From contig NC_081180.1 of assembly GCF_029867415.1 (NCBI RefSeq), positions 145,328,731 to 145,392,730 on the forward strand: a stretch of DNA of 64,000 bases, given 5' to 3'. This document shows positions 46,104-59,400 of this stretch, piece by piece (the stretch's first letter is position 1; the number at the start of each line of letters is the position of its first letter). The notes under the pieces were generated by a model. It had not been told where the DNA came from and ran no database searches. It saw nothing but the letters and a program-made list of their open reading frames with translations. Both the position numbers and the translations under genes were made by a program. This DNA is from Vicia villosa. Its lineage: Eukaryota > Streptophyta > Magnoliopsida > Fabales > Fabaceae.

Positions 46104-47503
46104 TGATAGGAAAATAGCAAGTGTACTATTTTTGCCTGTTGTAGTAATAAAAGGAGTTTTCTCTGAATGTCGATCTCAAGGACTGCTTGAGGACATAGAG
46201 TTGAAAGATGAATTCAATTAAACAAAAGGTCTCTGGTATTTGGTTTGGTTGGTAAAATTATGACTAAAATTTTCAATTAGAAAGAGCAAGAAAATAGTTA
46301 AACGAGTAACAGATATGAGTAGTATGCTAGGGGTAGGTGAATGATTCTTCATGCTATAATTTCGACTTATCAATGCAATAATATAATTCACAGCAGTCAA
46401 TTACTGGTTCTCTAGGGCATCTAATCCTAAATCCTTAGTGGGAAGATCTTTGAACACACACCCTAATTTCTATGTCCATAGTCAATTACGGTTATGATCA
46501 AGCATTCAAATATCGAGAATTTTCCGGTTAAGATAAAGTATCCCTAGTCCTAGGTGAAATTTATTATCAGATGTTCTTATTCAGGTCGATAAACAATGGT
46601 TGCCCAGCTCAATATATTTATAAAAAACTCACAACCCGTTTTTCCGACGGTTTACGCATTAAGAACGGTAATAAGAACAAATCAATTTAACAATGAATAA
46701 CAAGATTACTGCATTAACAAACTCGAATTCATTACATTCAGAATCAGGGTCACCCCCCTTAGAAATGGGGGGTTTAGCTACTCATGATTAAAAATAAAAC
46801 GATGAAAAGAATTGTTATCATTACAAAATCTGTCGAGGAATCAATCTTCAATTGTGTAGAATCTTGAATGATGTGAAACCCTTGCCAAATTCTGAGTTCT
46901 CCAGCTCTTCAGATATGTTTTTCGTCCTTCAAAATCTCCCCCCCCCCCCCCCGTGAAAAATAACATTTTTCTGGTTAAATAGTGCAGCTTGGGCTTTTCA
47001 GCCAAATTGGGCCTTCATACGCGTATGGAGCAAACTAATACGCGTATGAGCAGAAATGTTTTTTACACTACAAATCGCTAGAGGGCGTATGGGACGCGTA
47101 CAAGCCAAGTCCATACGCGTATGACAACACCATACGCGTATGAGCAGAACCATTTTTTGCCTTGAGAATCTCAGAACGCGTTTGAGGTGCGCCACTTTGT
47201 TGATCCATACGCGTATCAGTTGTGCCATACGCGTATGGTCTTTCTTACCTTAGATTTTCTACTTTCTCCACTTGCCTGGCCCAGTTCCGTGCTCCTGTTT
47301 TGAACATCCATACTCTCGAGCCTGAAACCAACACAACTATACCAAAAGAGCGTAAAAAGAACTAGAAAGAGATTGCTTTAAACAAACTATACTTTGACAC
47401 AATACGACTCAAATGACTTAAAATCATGTGTTAAATCAGACAGTTTTACCTGAATTTTTGCTTTTTAAATGGTGAAATACTACACAACTGGTGACTGATC
47501 ACA
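46104..47503 (-). repeat. Cyclops 3' LTR
   Basis: 1400 bp, reading on the minus strand from TGTGATCAGTCACCAGTTG at 47503 to ...gctattttcctatca at 46104. It includes six copies of the CATACGCGTATG palindrome (47016-47237) and a 16-C run near 46938. The other LTR is outside the window. Confidence 0.85.
47016..47237. repeat. CATACGCGTATG palindrome cluster 1 (LTR U3)
   Basis: Copies at 47016, 47036 (aatacgcgtatg), 47112, 47131, 47206 (catacgcgtatc) and 47226, plus weaker variants gggcgtatgggacgcgtac and agaacgcgtttg. The core ACGCGT fits the plant CGCG-box consensus (VCGCGB) bound by CAMTA factors. Confidence 0.9.
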
Positions 47504-48862
47504 ACCCCAAACTTGAATTGTTGCTCGTCCTCAAGCAACTTTGAATCAAAACCAATCATATCACCCCAAACTTATTTGAAACAACTTCTTACCACAATAC
47601 TTGTGAAATCTTTCGCACCTCGTTCAATCGTCACCCTTGAATTTTTTCAGCTTGTTGCAACCATTGCTCAGACACACTTCCATTTTGAGCATCATTCGAC
47701 CTGTCAGCTTATTTCAAACTCTCACCAATTCTCTCAAAGGTTAAAGTGTTTACACTCAATTTCATAATATGTAATACTCACTCAATAGTTCGAACAAATC
47801 CTATTCTCTGTTAACAAACATAATTCACACACTTTTGAGGTCTTTAAGGTTGTAATGAGGTTAGGGTATAGGTGGGATAAAACAAAAGGATATACAAAGA
47901 TACAAGTTACAAGTATGCATCACGTTACTTAGCACGGTTACTGTTGGATCTTTATATACTATTTTCCGGTAGTTCAATGCAATTATTTATGAGTACCTTT
48001 TCATTGTAAGCTTATTAAGCTCCTCTTCTTTTTTTTTTGTGCCTAATTTTCTTTACGGTATTCATACTGTGAATTCATCTTTTGAATATCAGTGCATAGC
48101 TACCCCAAACTTACATGTTGCTATTCCAACAGCAACCCCAAACTTACACCAAAGCCGACAAACAAACAATTGTAATTTGCATACTTGAAACAGGGGAATG
48201 AATAATTAAACCAGGGTGTGTTAGAAAGAATAAAAGAAACAATAGTTTTTTTTCTTTTTCAGGCTCGAAATTGGTTAACAAGGGATAATCATGATAAGGT
48301 GACTACAAAAGGCTCTAGACTGAAAGAACAAACTTGCCTCAGTGTGTTATTATGCAGTATACAAAAGAAAAGGACGCATGCAAACTCTGAATAGTAGAAT
48401 CATACCTGAATATCTCTCATGGAAATGAATGAACTATAGGCTGTATCTGATCTCACCATGGTAGGTTGAATTTGACAGGTCTCCTGATATCTCTCTATAT
48501 GGTGAATTTTCACAAAAGTCATCACAAAGTTGTTTGTTTTTAGGGATGACGTTGACTATAGTGCGTCCGATCTTGAGTCAAAATTATCTATGAGCAAGGT
48601 AACATGATTGGATGATTTACACAGATGGAGTCTAGAATCAATGTCACCCAATATAGTTAGAACCACCATCTCTATAAACAATAAATTCAGACTGGATGAT
48701 AAAAGCATGAGATTCATTAATAAGTTATGCCCAAACGGGCGATTATAGAGAAACTGAAAATAGCACAAAAAGAAACAACATAACAAAAGACTAACAAAAG
48801 TACATCAGGACAAAGAGATAAAAACACACTAACACAAGAAACAGAAAATAAAAAAGGGTTCG
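47504..48862 (-). other. Cyclops 3' noncoding region with repeated polypurine tracts
   Basis: The minus-strand sequence aagtttggggt abuts the LTR (47504-47514) as the polypurine tract. The same motif recurs at about 47564, 48103 and 48139. The rest has no recognisable coding sequence. Confidence 0.75.
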
Positions 48863-50207
48863 CTACATATCAGTCTTGCCATCCCTGTCCTGCATGTCCG
48901 TATCAAAACTGATGTGGGTCTCGATATCAAAATGATCACCCTGTACGAACGCATCCAATGGAGACACTGGTAGTTGCTGATGTGTAGGTTGCTGCTGAGG
49001 TGTGGGTTGCTGCTGAGGTGTGGGTTGCTGTTGTGGCTGTTCCTGCTGAACATAGGATCCCCCCATCTGAAATGGTTGAGGGAATCCTTGAATGTGAACA
49101 TGTCCGAAATTGGGATCATCAGATGGGCCAGAGTAACAGTCACAGAAACGTTGAGCATCGTTCCACAAATTAGTCTGGTGACACATGTATCGTGTTGGGA
49201 TACCCCTCTGAATGCACTGGTTTTGCCATATACACCACCCTGACATCATAAACCGATACAAACGGGAGTTCTCATCCATCATTTCTGCAGCAAAAGATGA
49301 TGAACCAGAAGCTGAAGCTGTTGGTGCAGCGGTGGTACTCTTTGGTGCGGAGGTGGGAATCTGAGGTGCCGCTGTGCCGCTCGGTCCTGAACAATCCGCC
49401 CTAGGTTCCTCGCTCTGTATGTTGTGAGGTGCAATGAGGGCCAACCAACTCAACCCCAAAGGTTTAGCCGGCCTCACCACTGGTCCATCAAGATCAGGTA
49501 CCCCTGCTTTCCTGCATAGCAAATAAATCACAGATGCGTGACCCAGTGCTTTCTTGGAAAAAGATTGCGCTATGTCATCCATGTCTGAAGAGATGATTTG
49601 ACCAATGTTCACAGGACGATGGGTTAGAAAGAAATGCAGCAACAATGCTCTTTCAGCAATTAGATCAGAGCCACTTTGATTTGTGCTCAGAGTGTGATGG
49701 ATAAAGAAAGCCCAAGCTTTTGGAATTGGAGCCAAATCCACAACCATCATCTTTGAAGGTGAGGCTCTGGTAGTAGGTTGCTAGTTTTTTTCCTTCTTGA
49801 AGCAACATATTTTTCATCTCTTCATACGGTCAGAATCTTTTCATGGACATTTTATTCTCCTGGTATTGGCAATGTTCATCAAGGGGTTTTAATTTCAAGA
49901 TCCGATTAATCTTGTCAGCACTGAAATTCACTTTTTTACCCCGAACTTTAGACTCCAAAACTGGATTTTCCTCTGAGCCCGTCCTGAAGGCGTTGGCATA
50001 AAATTCTTGGACCAAAACTCTGCTAACAGGTTTAATACGCTCGTTCAGATATGTTAACTTTTGTTCCTGAAGAACAACTTGGACTTCAGGTAGTTCCTCA
50101 GGTGTTAGTGTCCAGGATCTTTCTTCAATGATGTTTCTGGTGGCTAAACTTTTGAACTTTGCTTGATGTGTAGCAGATCTGAATCTGTTTCGATCATAAG
50201 GTGCCAT
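48863..50207 (-). pseudogene. Cyclops/Athila extra ORF after integrase (env position)
   Basis: The start at 50207 (MAPYDRNRFRSATHQAKFKS) matches the plant-transposon-protein domain found after integrase in Athila-lineage elements. It is open to about 49830, hits a TGA, and resumes in another frame from about 49765 to 48863. The second part continues the domain (VDLAPIPKAWAFFIHHTLS, NIGQIISSDMDDIAQSFSKK) and then a Ser/Ala/Thr-rich linker and a Gln/Pro repeat (QQQPTPQQQPTPQQQ). A transmembrane segment typical of an envelope protein is not obvious, so I describe it only as the env-position ORF. Its role is unknown. Confidence 0.75.
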
Positions 50208-50369
50208 GGTTGAGAAGGAAGAACAATGAAACCTGAAAACTTGGGAACAGACACTCAGAAATCTACAATTTTGCAGAGAAAATAAGAGCAATACGAGAAC
50301 TGCGCGTATGCAAAAATAGAATAATGAACAAGAAATGTCAGAAAATTATAAATAGTGGGGCCAGAATAT

Positions 50370-50681
50370 GATACGCGTATCATACACGAAATGGAAGGGC
50401 CATACGCGTATCATATGCTCCATACGCGTATAGGCAGAGGGGTTTTTGTTGGTAAAAATTTTAGATCTCGTACCAGGCAGACCCATACGCGTATAGAACC
50501 TTCCATACGCACGTACCAACGGTCAAAAGTTTAAAATTGCGTATTCAGATCTCGTATGTAAGCTCATACGCATATGGGTACGTATCATCCCTCCCATACG
50601 CGTATCATACGCAGACGACTAGAGTAAAAGTCACCAGTTTCCAAAGTGCCATACGCGTATACCAAGCTTCATACGCGTATG
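50370..50681. repeat. CATACGCGTATG palindrome cluster 2 (between integrase and extra ORF)
   Basis: Seven copies of [c/g]atacgcgtat[g/c/a] at 50370, 50401, 50421, 50483, 50594, 50650 and 50670, plus degenerate ones near 50514 (catacgcacgta) and 50569 (catacgcatatg). It is the same motif as in the LTR 3 kb away, and nothing else in the intervening DNA has it. Confidence 0.9.
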
Positions 50682-50832
50682 GACAGCAAAAAAATTTCAT
50701 CTCTTTTTCTTTTTCTTTTTTTTTTATTGCGTGAAAATTAAAGAAATTTTTGGTAAAAATAAATTGTACCTTCCTTGGGTTGCCTCCCAAGCAGCGCTTC
50801 GTTTAACGTCGCATGGCTCGACGGTCTCCACA

Positions 50833-52260
50833 TCAAGATGTGAGACGAAGATAGTGAATCAGACCTACCTCTTGAATTTGATAGTAAGGTTTCAACCTCT
50901 GTCCGTTGACTTTGAAAATATCCCCATTATGTGGGTTTTTTACCTCCACCGCTCCATGAGGGAATACTTTAGTGACCACGGACGGTCCAGACCACCTTGA
51001 CTTTAACATCCCAGGGAATAGCTTCAACCTAGAGTTGAACAATAAAACAAACTGGCCTTCCCAAAATTATTTCTTCTCGATCCTCTGATCATGCCATTTT
51101 TTTGTGTTTTCTTTATATATTTTGGCATTCTCATAAGCATAGTTCCTAAATTCTTCTAACTCATGGAGTTGGAGAATTCGAGAACCATCAGCTTTTTTGG
51201 AATCGAGATTTAAGAATTTGGTGGCCCAAAATGCCTTGTGCTCGAGTTCGAGCGGCAAATGGCAAGCTTTACCATAAACAAGTTGATAAGGAGACATACC
51301 TATAGGTGTTTTGAATGCTGTCCTGTAAGCCCAGAGCCCATCATCCAATTTCACAACCCAGTATTTCCTAGAAGCACTAACAGTCTTTTCCAATATATGC
51401 TTAATCTGCCTGGTAGAAACTTCCACCTGTCCACTCGTCTGAGGGTGATAAGGTGTTGCAATTTTGTGCTTCACATTGTACTTTCTTAACAAATTCTCCA
51501 TAAGCTTATTCAGGAAGTGAGTGCCTTCATCATTAATCAAAGCTCTCGGTACCCTAAACCGGGAGAAGATATTGTGTCTGAGAAAACTCACAACTACTTT
51601 AGCATCATTTGTGGCTAATGCTATAGCTTCTACCCACTTGGACACATAATCGACCGCCACCAAGATGTAATTATTTCCAAATGATGGTGGAAACGGTCCC
51701 ATAAAATCAATACCCCACACATCAAACAGTTCTACCTTAAACATGGAATTTTGTGGCATCTGGTTTCTCCTTGTAATGTTACCTGTTCTTTGGCATCTGT
51801 CACATTCTCAGACTAAGTAGTGGGCATCCTTGAATAGAGTAGGGCAATAGAACCCGGATTGGAGGACTTTTGCTGCCGTTCTATCTCCACTAAAGTGTCC
51901 TCCATACTCAGAATCGTGACAAGCCTTCAGTATATCTCTCTGCTCTTCTTTGGTAACACATCTTCTGATTAGGCCATCCACTCCCCTTTTGTATAGGAAT
52001 GGGTCATCCCACAAATAAAACATGCAATTATAAAGAAACTTTTTCTTTTGGTTAGCACTAAAATCATCAGGTATAACTCCACCTACCAAGTAGTTTGCAT
52101 AGTCAGCAAACCACGGGATTCCAGTAACAGCTAGGATTCTTTCATCAGCAAATGTGTCTTGGATTGGATGTTCCTCCAGTTTCCTTAATCGGGGACATGC
52201 GAGATAAGTGATCTGCAACAGTATTCTCACACCCCTTTTTATCCTTGATTTCAATATCAA
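50833..52260 (-). pseudogene. Cyclops integrase (nonsense codons)
   Basis: Reading right to left in one frame: the pre-integrase linker ([20 protein letters not shown]), a zinc-finger region (H-x-x-x-H in ACHDSEYGGHFSGD, then CDRCQ beyond a TGA at 51808), and the catalytic core with D in [10 protein letters not shown] in NDEGTHFLN and E in [11 protein letters not shown]. Next come the conserved [20 protein letters not shown] block and, past a TAA at 51067, the C-terminal domain ([20 protein letters not shown]). It stops at 50833. The catalytic triad is intact, but the protein is broken by at least two stop codons. A frameshift near 52195 separates it from RNase H. Confidence 0.88.
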
Positions 52261-52401
52261 ATTCCTGAAGGAGCAGTATCCACCTCAAAATTCAAGGCTT
52301 GGATTCCTGCTTAGCAAACAAATACTTTAAAGCAGCATGATTAGTATAAACAATAACTTTAGACCCAAGCAGATAAGATCTGAATTTGTCAAAAGCATAA
52401 C
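52261..52401 (-). pseudogene. Cyclops RNase H, 3' half
   Basis: The minus strand just left of the nested element encodes [20 protein letters not shown], then [14 protein letters not shown], a TGA, and [20 protein letters not shown]. This is the second half of the RNase H domain, whose first half ends at 60493 (TTEKDLLAVVY). It was one exon before the insertion. Confidence 0.85.
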
Positions 52402-54807
52402 TGTAACACCCTTCAAAACCCTGCGACAATTTAAATAATTATATCAGAGTATCATGAATACAAGGGTGCCACAATTCAATTTAAAACAATTTATCATAAA
52501 TCAATTGCCATGCTTCACTTAGGAACGAATCATCAATTTAACAAAATCATGTTTCTACACAGTGGAACATTAACCAACGGATAAGCATAACATCATCTAT
52601 GCAATACCTCACAAAATTAATCCGATAACAACAAAATAGAGTATCATCATAAACTCTAAACTAGCGTTCCCCCAGTGTTACAATATCAGAGCATGACACT
52701 GACGCTATACAAAACAAACTGGCCTATGAGCTAATCCTCACCAAGCCAAAAGCCGTTACTCGCCAATCTGAAAATGTCAACAGTAAGGGTGAGTCTCATT
52801 CAAATTAACAAATGTTATTGAATCATAAATAATAACACATCATAGTTACATCATTCACCCAATTGAAAACATATTCAGAATTCAGACAAGTTTCATCCTC
52901 ATCAAACTAACACATCATAACAAAATCATAACACTGGAAAACATCCAATCATGTTATAAAATCATGCATATGAATGAACTGAAACTATGCATATGGTACC
53001 AACATCATCAATGGGAATAACCCACCGACCGATCCATCCTCATCCAGATACGGCCCTGCCATCACAAACTCCACACAACGGGAATTATGCCCTTCACTGA
53101 ATCCCCACATCATCAGGATTCAGCCCTCAACAAATGATTATGAATGAATTCAAACATTATATGAAACATACTTATACCATCGTCAAGTCTATGAGTAACA
53201 TCATCCAATACTCAACCATCATCATCATCATCATCATCAAAGTATGTTTATATACATTAGCATCATTCAAATACAATCAATCAATCATCATCATCATCAT
53301 CATCATTAAAGAACATACATGTATCCACATCAATCATCATCATCATCAATAAGAAATAACATACATGTATCCACATCTTCCAAAACAATCAATCATCATT
53401 ATACAATTCTCAACAATCATCACATAATCATATTCTCAACGCATCTTATATTGTCACATTTCATCATGTATGTCAACAATACATCATCCATCAAAACTAA
53501 CAAACAGTCACATCATACTCATATCCTCGCATAGGATGTCTCATAAGCTTCGTCATACAATTCAAACAAATCATCATACGACTCATATTTTAAACATAGC
53601 ATACATCGTCATATCTTATCATATATATCCACAACACATCATACATCAAAACGAGCAAATGATGATAAAATAAATTCAAGATGCTGCTCATTTCATTATT
53701 ATAAAACAAAGAATATTTCATAAGCTTCATCCGGCTTGAAACGGCACTAAAAACAGGACAACGGTTCGAAAGTTATGCATCTTTAAACTTTTCAAAAATT
53801 ACTAGCAGCATGCGGCACCACGCATTGTTCGCGACGCGCTGCCAGGAAACGACACCTTCGCGGCGCCAACAAGGGATGCGGCACGGAATTAGTGAAATAA
53901 TTTTCCTTAAGCTTTCTGCCAAGCAGTTCGCGGTGCCAACAATTGGACGCAACGCGAACTGACCAGATCAGAGATCCCCATCGCAATTGACAGCATACGA
54001 ACCTGAATCCCAAATTCCTCAACCTCGACCAAATCGATTCAAGTTAATAAAACACCACAAAACCGCCACACAACATATATCATACACACATATAACATAT
54101 ATTATGCATCATCAAACATCATACAACACCAAATTCATGGAATTCATCAAAACAGATAATTATCCACAAACATCCCCAAAATCCCAACTCTATCATACGA
54201 CTCAATTGACATGAAATAATATACCTATATCAGTCATATTATCCATAACCCGATAATAGATGTTAATCGGAAGAGTCCCTCCTTACCTTAATCAAGAATC
54301 TGGACTTTTCCCCTTCTTCTCCATCAAACCCGTAAGCCCTTTTTCCTCAAATTCAACAAGAATCTCCCATCTTCAAACTCGCTTAACTCCCTCATCAAAA
54401 ACCTCCTTGACACAAATTAATATATCAATTCGAAGGAAATTTCGTGTAGAATCCGAATCTTCAAGAATTACCTGATTTGGAGTTACGAGCAAAGAGTTAT
54501 GACATGATTTGTGGGATCTGCTCCATGAATACGAAAATAGGTCTTTGCCCATGAGCTCTCTCCTTCTTCCTCTTAGGTTTTCCTCTTCTATTTTCCAATT
54601 TTCTTCTTTTTCTTATTTTATGAAAATAAAGCAAAATAACTTTAGTAATAGGGCCTATCAATCACACCCCTCCCATTACTAACCACAACTTGGCCCAATA
54701 GCTTATTTTACACAATTTCCAACTTAAGTCCAATTAAAATACCAATAATCCAAGAAATTAATTTAAACTCCCATTAAATTAATAAATGTAAAATATGGGG
54801 TGTTACA
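52402..54807 (-). repeat. 3' LTR of the chromovirus derivative
   Basis: 2406 bp; by eye about 3 percent different from the other LTR in the first 320 bp, mostly C/T changes. It includes short (ATC)n runs near 53220 and 53286 and one copy of the 48-bp unit that is tripled in the other LTR. Confidence 0.9.
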
Positions 54808-54820
54808 ACTCTCCCCCACT
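54808..54820 (-). other. Polypurine tract of the chromovirus derivative
   Basis: On the minus strand agtgggggagagt, directly before the LTR start. It is a typical chromovirus tract. Confidence 0.8.
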
Positions 54821-57800
54821 AAAAGAGTTTTCGTCCTCGAAAACCTACTTCCAGTGAGATGTTCCAAATAGGAGTTCTTCGTCTAACTCTCTAGTTTCCA
54901 AGTAACATTCCCGTCAGTCGATCATCAAAATCCATTTGATATTACCAACAGAAACATGTTTCATACAATCAAATCCCAGCTCTTACGTCGCATTTGACCA
55001 TCCAAAAGTACACCACTCGTTATATCTCCAAAAGGTTAACAACATTAGAACATTGAGGTACAACCTATACACTACGGCCGGTAACTGAATAATATAATTA
55101 CGCAACCCATGTCATGACTACATCTGATCAACACTGCAGTAATGCATTCCATCTACCGAACGTACCAACCTTAAACATACTTTTTCATTTGAACGATAAA
55201 ATAATACTTACACTTTTCATCAACCGCTTCCTTCAAGAAACTCAATAATCATATTCCTATACCATTGAATTTCAACTATCTGACTCCTCTCAAGTCACAC
55301 CAGCAATTATCCAACACGTTACATTTCGCTTTCACCGCACTACTCTGGTTACTCGTTACAACCATCATTACCAATTAGATTTCTGAGTTATACCCACTCT
55401 GGCCCTCTTTACTCATTCGTTCAAGAATCATTCTTTACCATTCATGGTACTAATCTACCATTTAGCATTACTTAGTCGCACTAAAAAACAAATTCTTGAT
55501 TTACTTCCTCTATTTAAACATTCTAACCATCAGAACGAGTACACACAAGTAGTTATAATCACACTCATCAGCCTCGATATACTACTGCTTACAAAATAGC
55601 TCAAACTGATTCCCGTCATTCTCTAAGAATTAAATCAACTTCGTCCTTCATAGAGTATAATTCCTCATTATATCTGGAAATCTACAATAACACCTTATAA
55701 TAACACAAAATTATTATAGCATCATATAGTATCAACTCATCGTCTTAACTTCGCCGAATACATACTCGTCAACCACATACAACCACAATAACATGCTCAT
55801 CATCTCGGCAATTATTCAAAAGAGTTCTAATTCTCTAGCACGACATCCTTGCATCCATTAGATTCTAAATCTAACATATAGATCAATTCATGTTCTCTAC
55901 GTAGGCTCCCGACATATTAATTCCTCACTGCCCATGAGTAGTACTCGCACACTACTCCACATCACACTTTCGCTGCGCGACTCTGATTACCCGTCTTAAG
56001 TCATCATCCAATATATTGCACTCTTTCGTATTCACTTCTTCATAAGTTCACATAACATGGTGAGTGATTATTCTCACGGCTTAGTATTCATCATATCTTA
56101 AACCATTAAGGTAACAAACAAGCTCATCCCATCTATATGATTCCGTCTACTATCAACAAGAGATTAAGGGTGATCAAGTCCTCAATTTGTCAATAGATAG
56201 TCGACAACCATATTTAAGCATAAACTGTCGTTACTACATAATAGTGTCCTTTCTGAGTTTGCACCCAAACTCAGTAACATCGTCATAGTTCAATAATTCA
56301 CTTTGAGTCTTTACAACTTGCACATCCCCTCCTCATTGGATCTTGTCGGTGAGACACCAACGTCCAAACATTTCACACAATCCGCTTCATAGTCATTTAG
56401 CATCACACACTTGTTAAGTACTTCTCAACTTTAGAATCACTAATATACTCGTACATTACTATTCATCTCGTTCCAAATCAAAATCCTCATCTTAGTAAAA
56501 GACCACGACAACATTCATAACTCATGGTTTTACTCCCAATCTCATGACGTCTTTCGCATCCCAATATTATTTCACTCGGAATATCAACAAAGTCTTCCTC
56601 ATATCAATAGGTGTTAGAAATTCTCTACAATTCCTCTTTTATACTTGTCGTTACTTGGGCATCACAAATACGACTTCAACCGTTCTAAAGTTTATTTCAC
56701 CTTTACTACTAATTCACTCCTCACTAAAATCCATCGGCACTCAAATCATCTTTATGACCGAACATCTCATCACTTTATTCGTCAACAACATGTTCTATTC
56801 AATTTCGTTTCAAACAATCGCGGTAATAACCATTCTGATTCAATAAGCTTCATGCTTCCTTAACCGACTTTGGAATCTCTCCTCATAGGATTACTCTACT
56901 GTATTTATAACTCTCCCATAAGTTATAACTTAATCTCTCCTCTTAGTAGGTTCAAATGGCACATTAATCCGACACTCGGAACTCAAGATATGAATTTTCC
57001 ATCGTCATCCGAAATGCAACATCGACATCATGCAGCGAAAATCTATACGATATCTCCAAAACTCCTCAAATGGTACATTTAATTCCTAAAATTGCTTCTC
57101 AATAACCCTTTTAAATATTCCTTCAATCCGTTCAACTCTGACACTGACACCCCGTGCAGTACCAACAAACAAGTCTAGTTCTAAGAACAAGCGTAACCGT
57201 AACTTCACCTCTTTCCAACGTCATTCTGTCACAATTAAATATGTTACAGCTGCTGCAACCATTTTTATAACAAATTTCATCTCTTTAGCTTTCCGAAGCT
57301 TCAAACGGAACTCAAATCGGATGTCCAGAACTCCATTTATGAATTTTCGAAGTTTCATAACGATACAACAATTTTCCTGCGTTTTCTTACGGAAATTCCG
57401 CTCCAAAACTCATCATCTGCAAACCAATCACATTCCAAACATCCCCTTATCACATCCCTTCGCTCCCAAGCTTCTTATAACTTGAGCGACACATTCCATC
57501 GCCGAAACATCAGGACAGCGATCTTCTTTGTAAACTTACAACTAAACCTCTTCCGAGACGCAAGGCTACTCACTAACAACTTCGCAGTCCGCCAGCAGAG
57601 TTGATACATTGCAGTTTTCTAAATTCCCTCTCCTATAGATAGTCATCAATTACATCTAATCATCCTCCTTCAAGATGCTCCAACTTAATTACCAGCCAAG
57701 TTTTAATTCCAAGTCACCTTCGATTCGGGAAACAACAAACTCCAACAACGCTTGCACTATTGCCAACAACAGCCTACTGAATCAATCGCCTTACAACTGA

Positions 57801-57966
57801 AACATAACCGAGAAGCGAAGCTTCTCCTCCACTTGTTTCAAACCAACTTCCGCAACAAACAACCAAGTATCGACAGTGATTCACTCACATGTCGCGTACC
57901 AAAGGGATAATACGCGGACAGTATTCAACTGTCGTGCAACTCAACACAATTGGCCGGACGGACCGA

Positions 57967-57981
57967 CCTGCTCTGGTACCA
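57967..57981 (-). other. Primer binding site (initiator Met tRNA type)
   Basis: On the minus strand TGGTACCAGAGCAGG, four bases inside the 5' LTR. It has one mismatch to the TGGTATCAGAGC core. Confidence 0.8.
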
Positions 57982-58798
57982 CTATTGTAACACCCTTCAA
58001 AACCCCGCGGCAATTTAAATAATTATATCAGAGTATCATGAATACAAGGGTGCCACAATTCAATTTAAAACAATTTAACATAAATCAATTGTCATGCTTC
58101 ACTTAGGAACTAATCATCAATTTAACAAAATCATGTTTCTACACAGCGGAACATTAACCAACGGATAAGCATAACATCATCTATGTAATATCTCACAAAA
58201 TTAATCCGATAACAACAAAATAGAGTATCATCATAAACTCTAAACTAGCGTTCCCCCAGTGTTACAATATCAGAGCATGACACCGACGCTATACTAAACA
58301 AACTGGCCTATGAGCTAATCCTCACCAAGCCAAAAGCTGTTACTCGCCAATCTGAAAATGTCAACAGTAAGGGTGAGTCTCATTCAAATTAACAAATATT
58401 ATTGAATCATAAATAATAACACATCATAGTTACATCATTCACCCAATTGAAAACATATTCAGAATTCAGACAAGTTTCATCCTCATCAAACTAACACATC
58501 ATAACAAAATCATAACACTGGAAAACATCCAATCATGTTATAAAATCATGCATATGAATGAACTGACACTATGCATATGGTACCAACATCATCAATGGGA
58601 ATAACCCACCGACCGATCCATCCTCATCCAGATAAGGCCCTGCCAGCACAAATTCCACACAATGAGAATTATGCCCTTCACTGAATCCCCACATCATCAG
58701 GATTCAACCCTCAACAAATGATTATGAATGAATGCAAACATTATATAAAACATACTTATACCATCGTCAAGTCTATTAGTAACATCAACCAATACTCA

Positions 58799-58800
58799 AC

Positions 58801-58842
<42 letters not shown>
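58799..58842. repeat. (ATC)n microsatellite
   Basis: About 14 uninterrupted triplets; the matching site at 53218 in the other LTR has about 7. Confidence 0.9.
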
Positions 58843-58843
<1 letters not shown>

Positions 58844-59400
58844 GTATGTTTATATACATTAGCATCATTCAAATACAATCAATCATCATCATCATCATTA
58901 AAGAACATACATGTATCCACATCAATCATCATCATCAATAAGAAATAACATACATGTATCCACATCTTCCAAAACAATCAATCATCATTATACAATTCTC
59001 AACAATCATCACATTATCATATTCTCAACGCATCTTATATTGTCACATTTCATCATGTATGTCAATAATACATCATCCATCAAACTAACAAACAGTCACA
59101 TCATACTCATATCCTCGCATAGGATGTCTCATAAGTTTCTTCATACAATTCAAACAAATCATCATACGACTCATATTTTAAACATAGCATACATCGTCAT
59201 ATCTTATCATTTATATCCACAACACATCATACATCAAAACGAACAAATGATGATAAAATAAATTCAAGATGCTGCTCATTTCATTATTATAAAACAAAGA
59301 ATATTTCATAAGCTTCATCCTGCTCCAAACGACACTAAAAACAGGACAACGGTTCGAAAGTTATGCATCTTTAAACTTTTCAAAAATTACTAGCAGCACG

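Larger units (their letters stand above)
54808..57985 (-). pseudogene. Decayed interior with vestigial chromodomain
   Basis: No long open frame. On the minus strand, at about 54835-55020, a stop-ridden frame reads VLLDGQMRRKSW, then several stops, then DGNVTWKLES and SYLEHLTG. This follows the chromodomain pattern ILDrqvRrLRsK...vkV.W...gveeaTWElE...SYPeLF of Tekay-type integrases. The rest has C/T bias on the plus strand, as expected for an antisense view of an old coding region, but I could not identify reverse transcriptase or protease motifs. Confidence 0.6.

Noticed and set aside
53134..53673. His/Ile/Ser-rich open frames, repeated at 58718-59261
   Set aside because: They translate (ATC)n microsatellite and AC-rich LTR sequence; the duplicates are the two LTRs.
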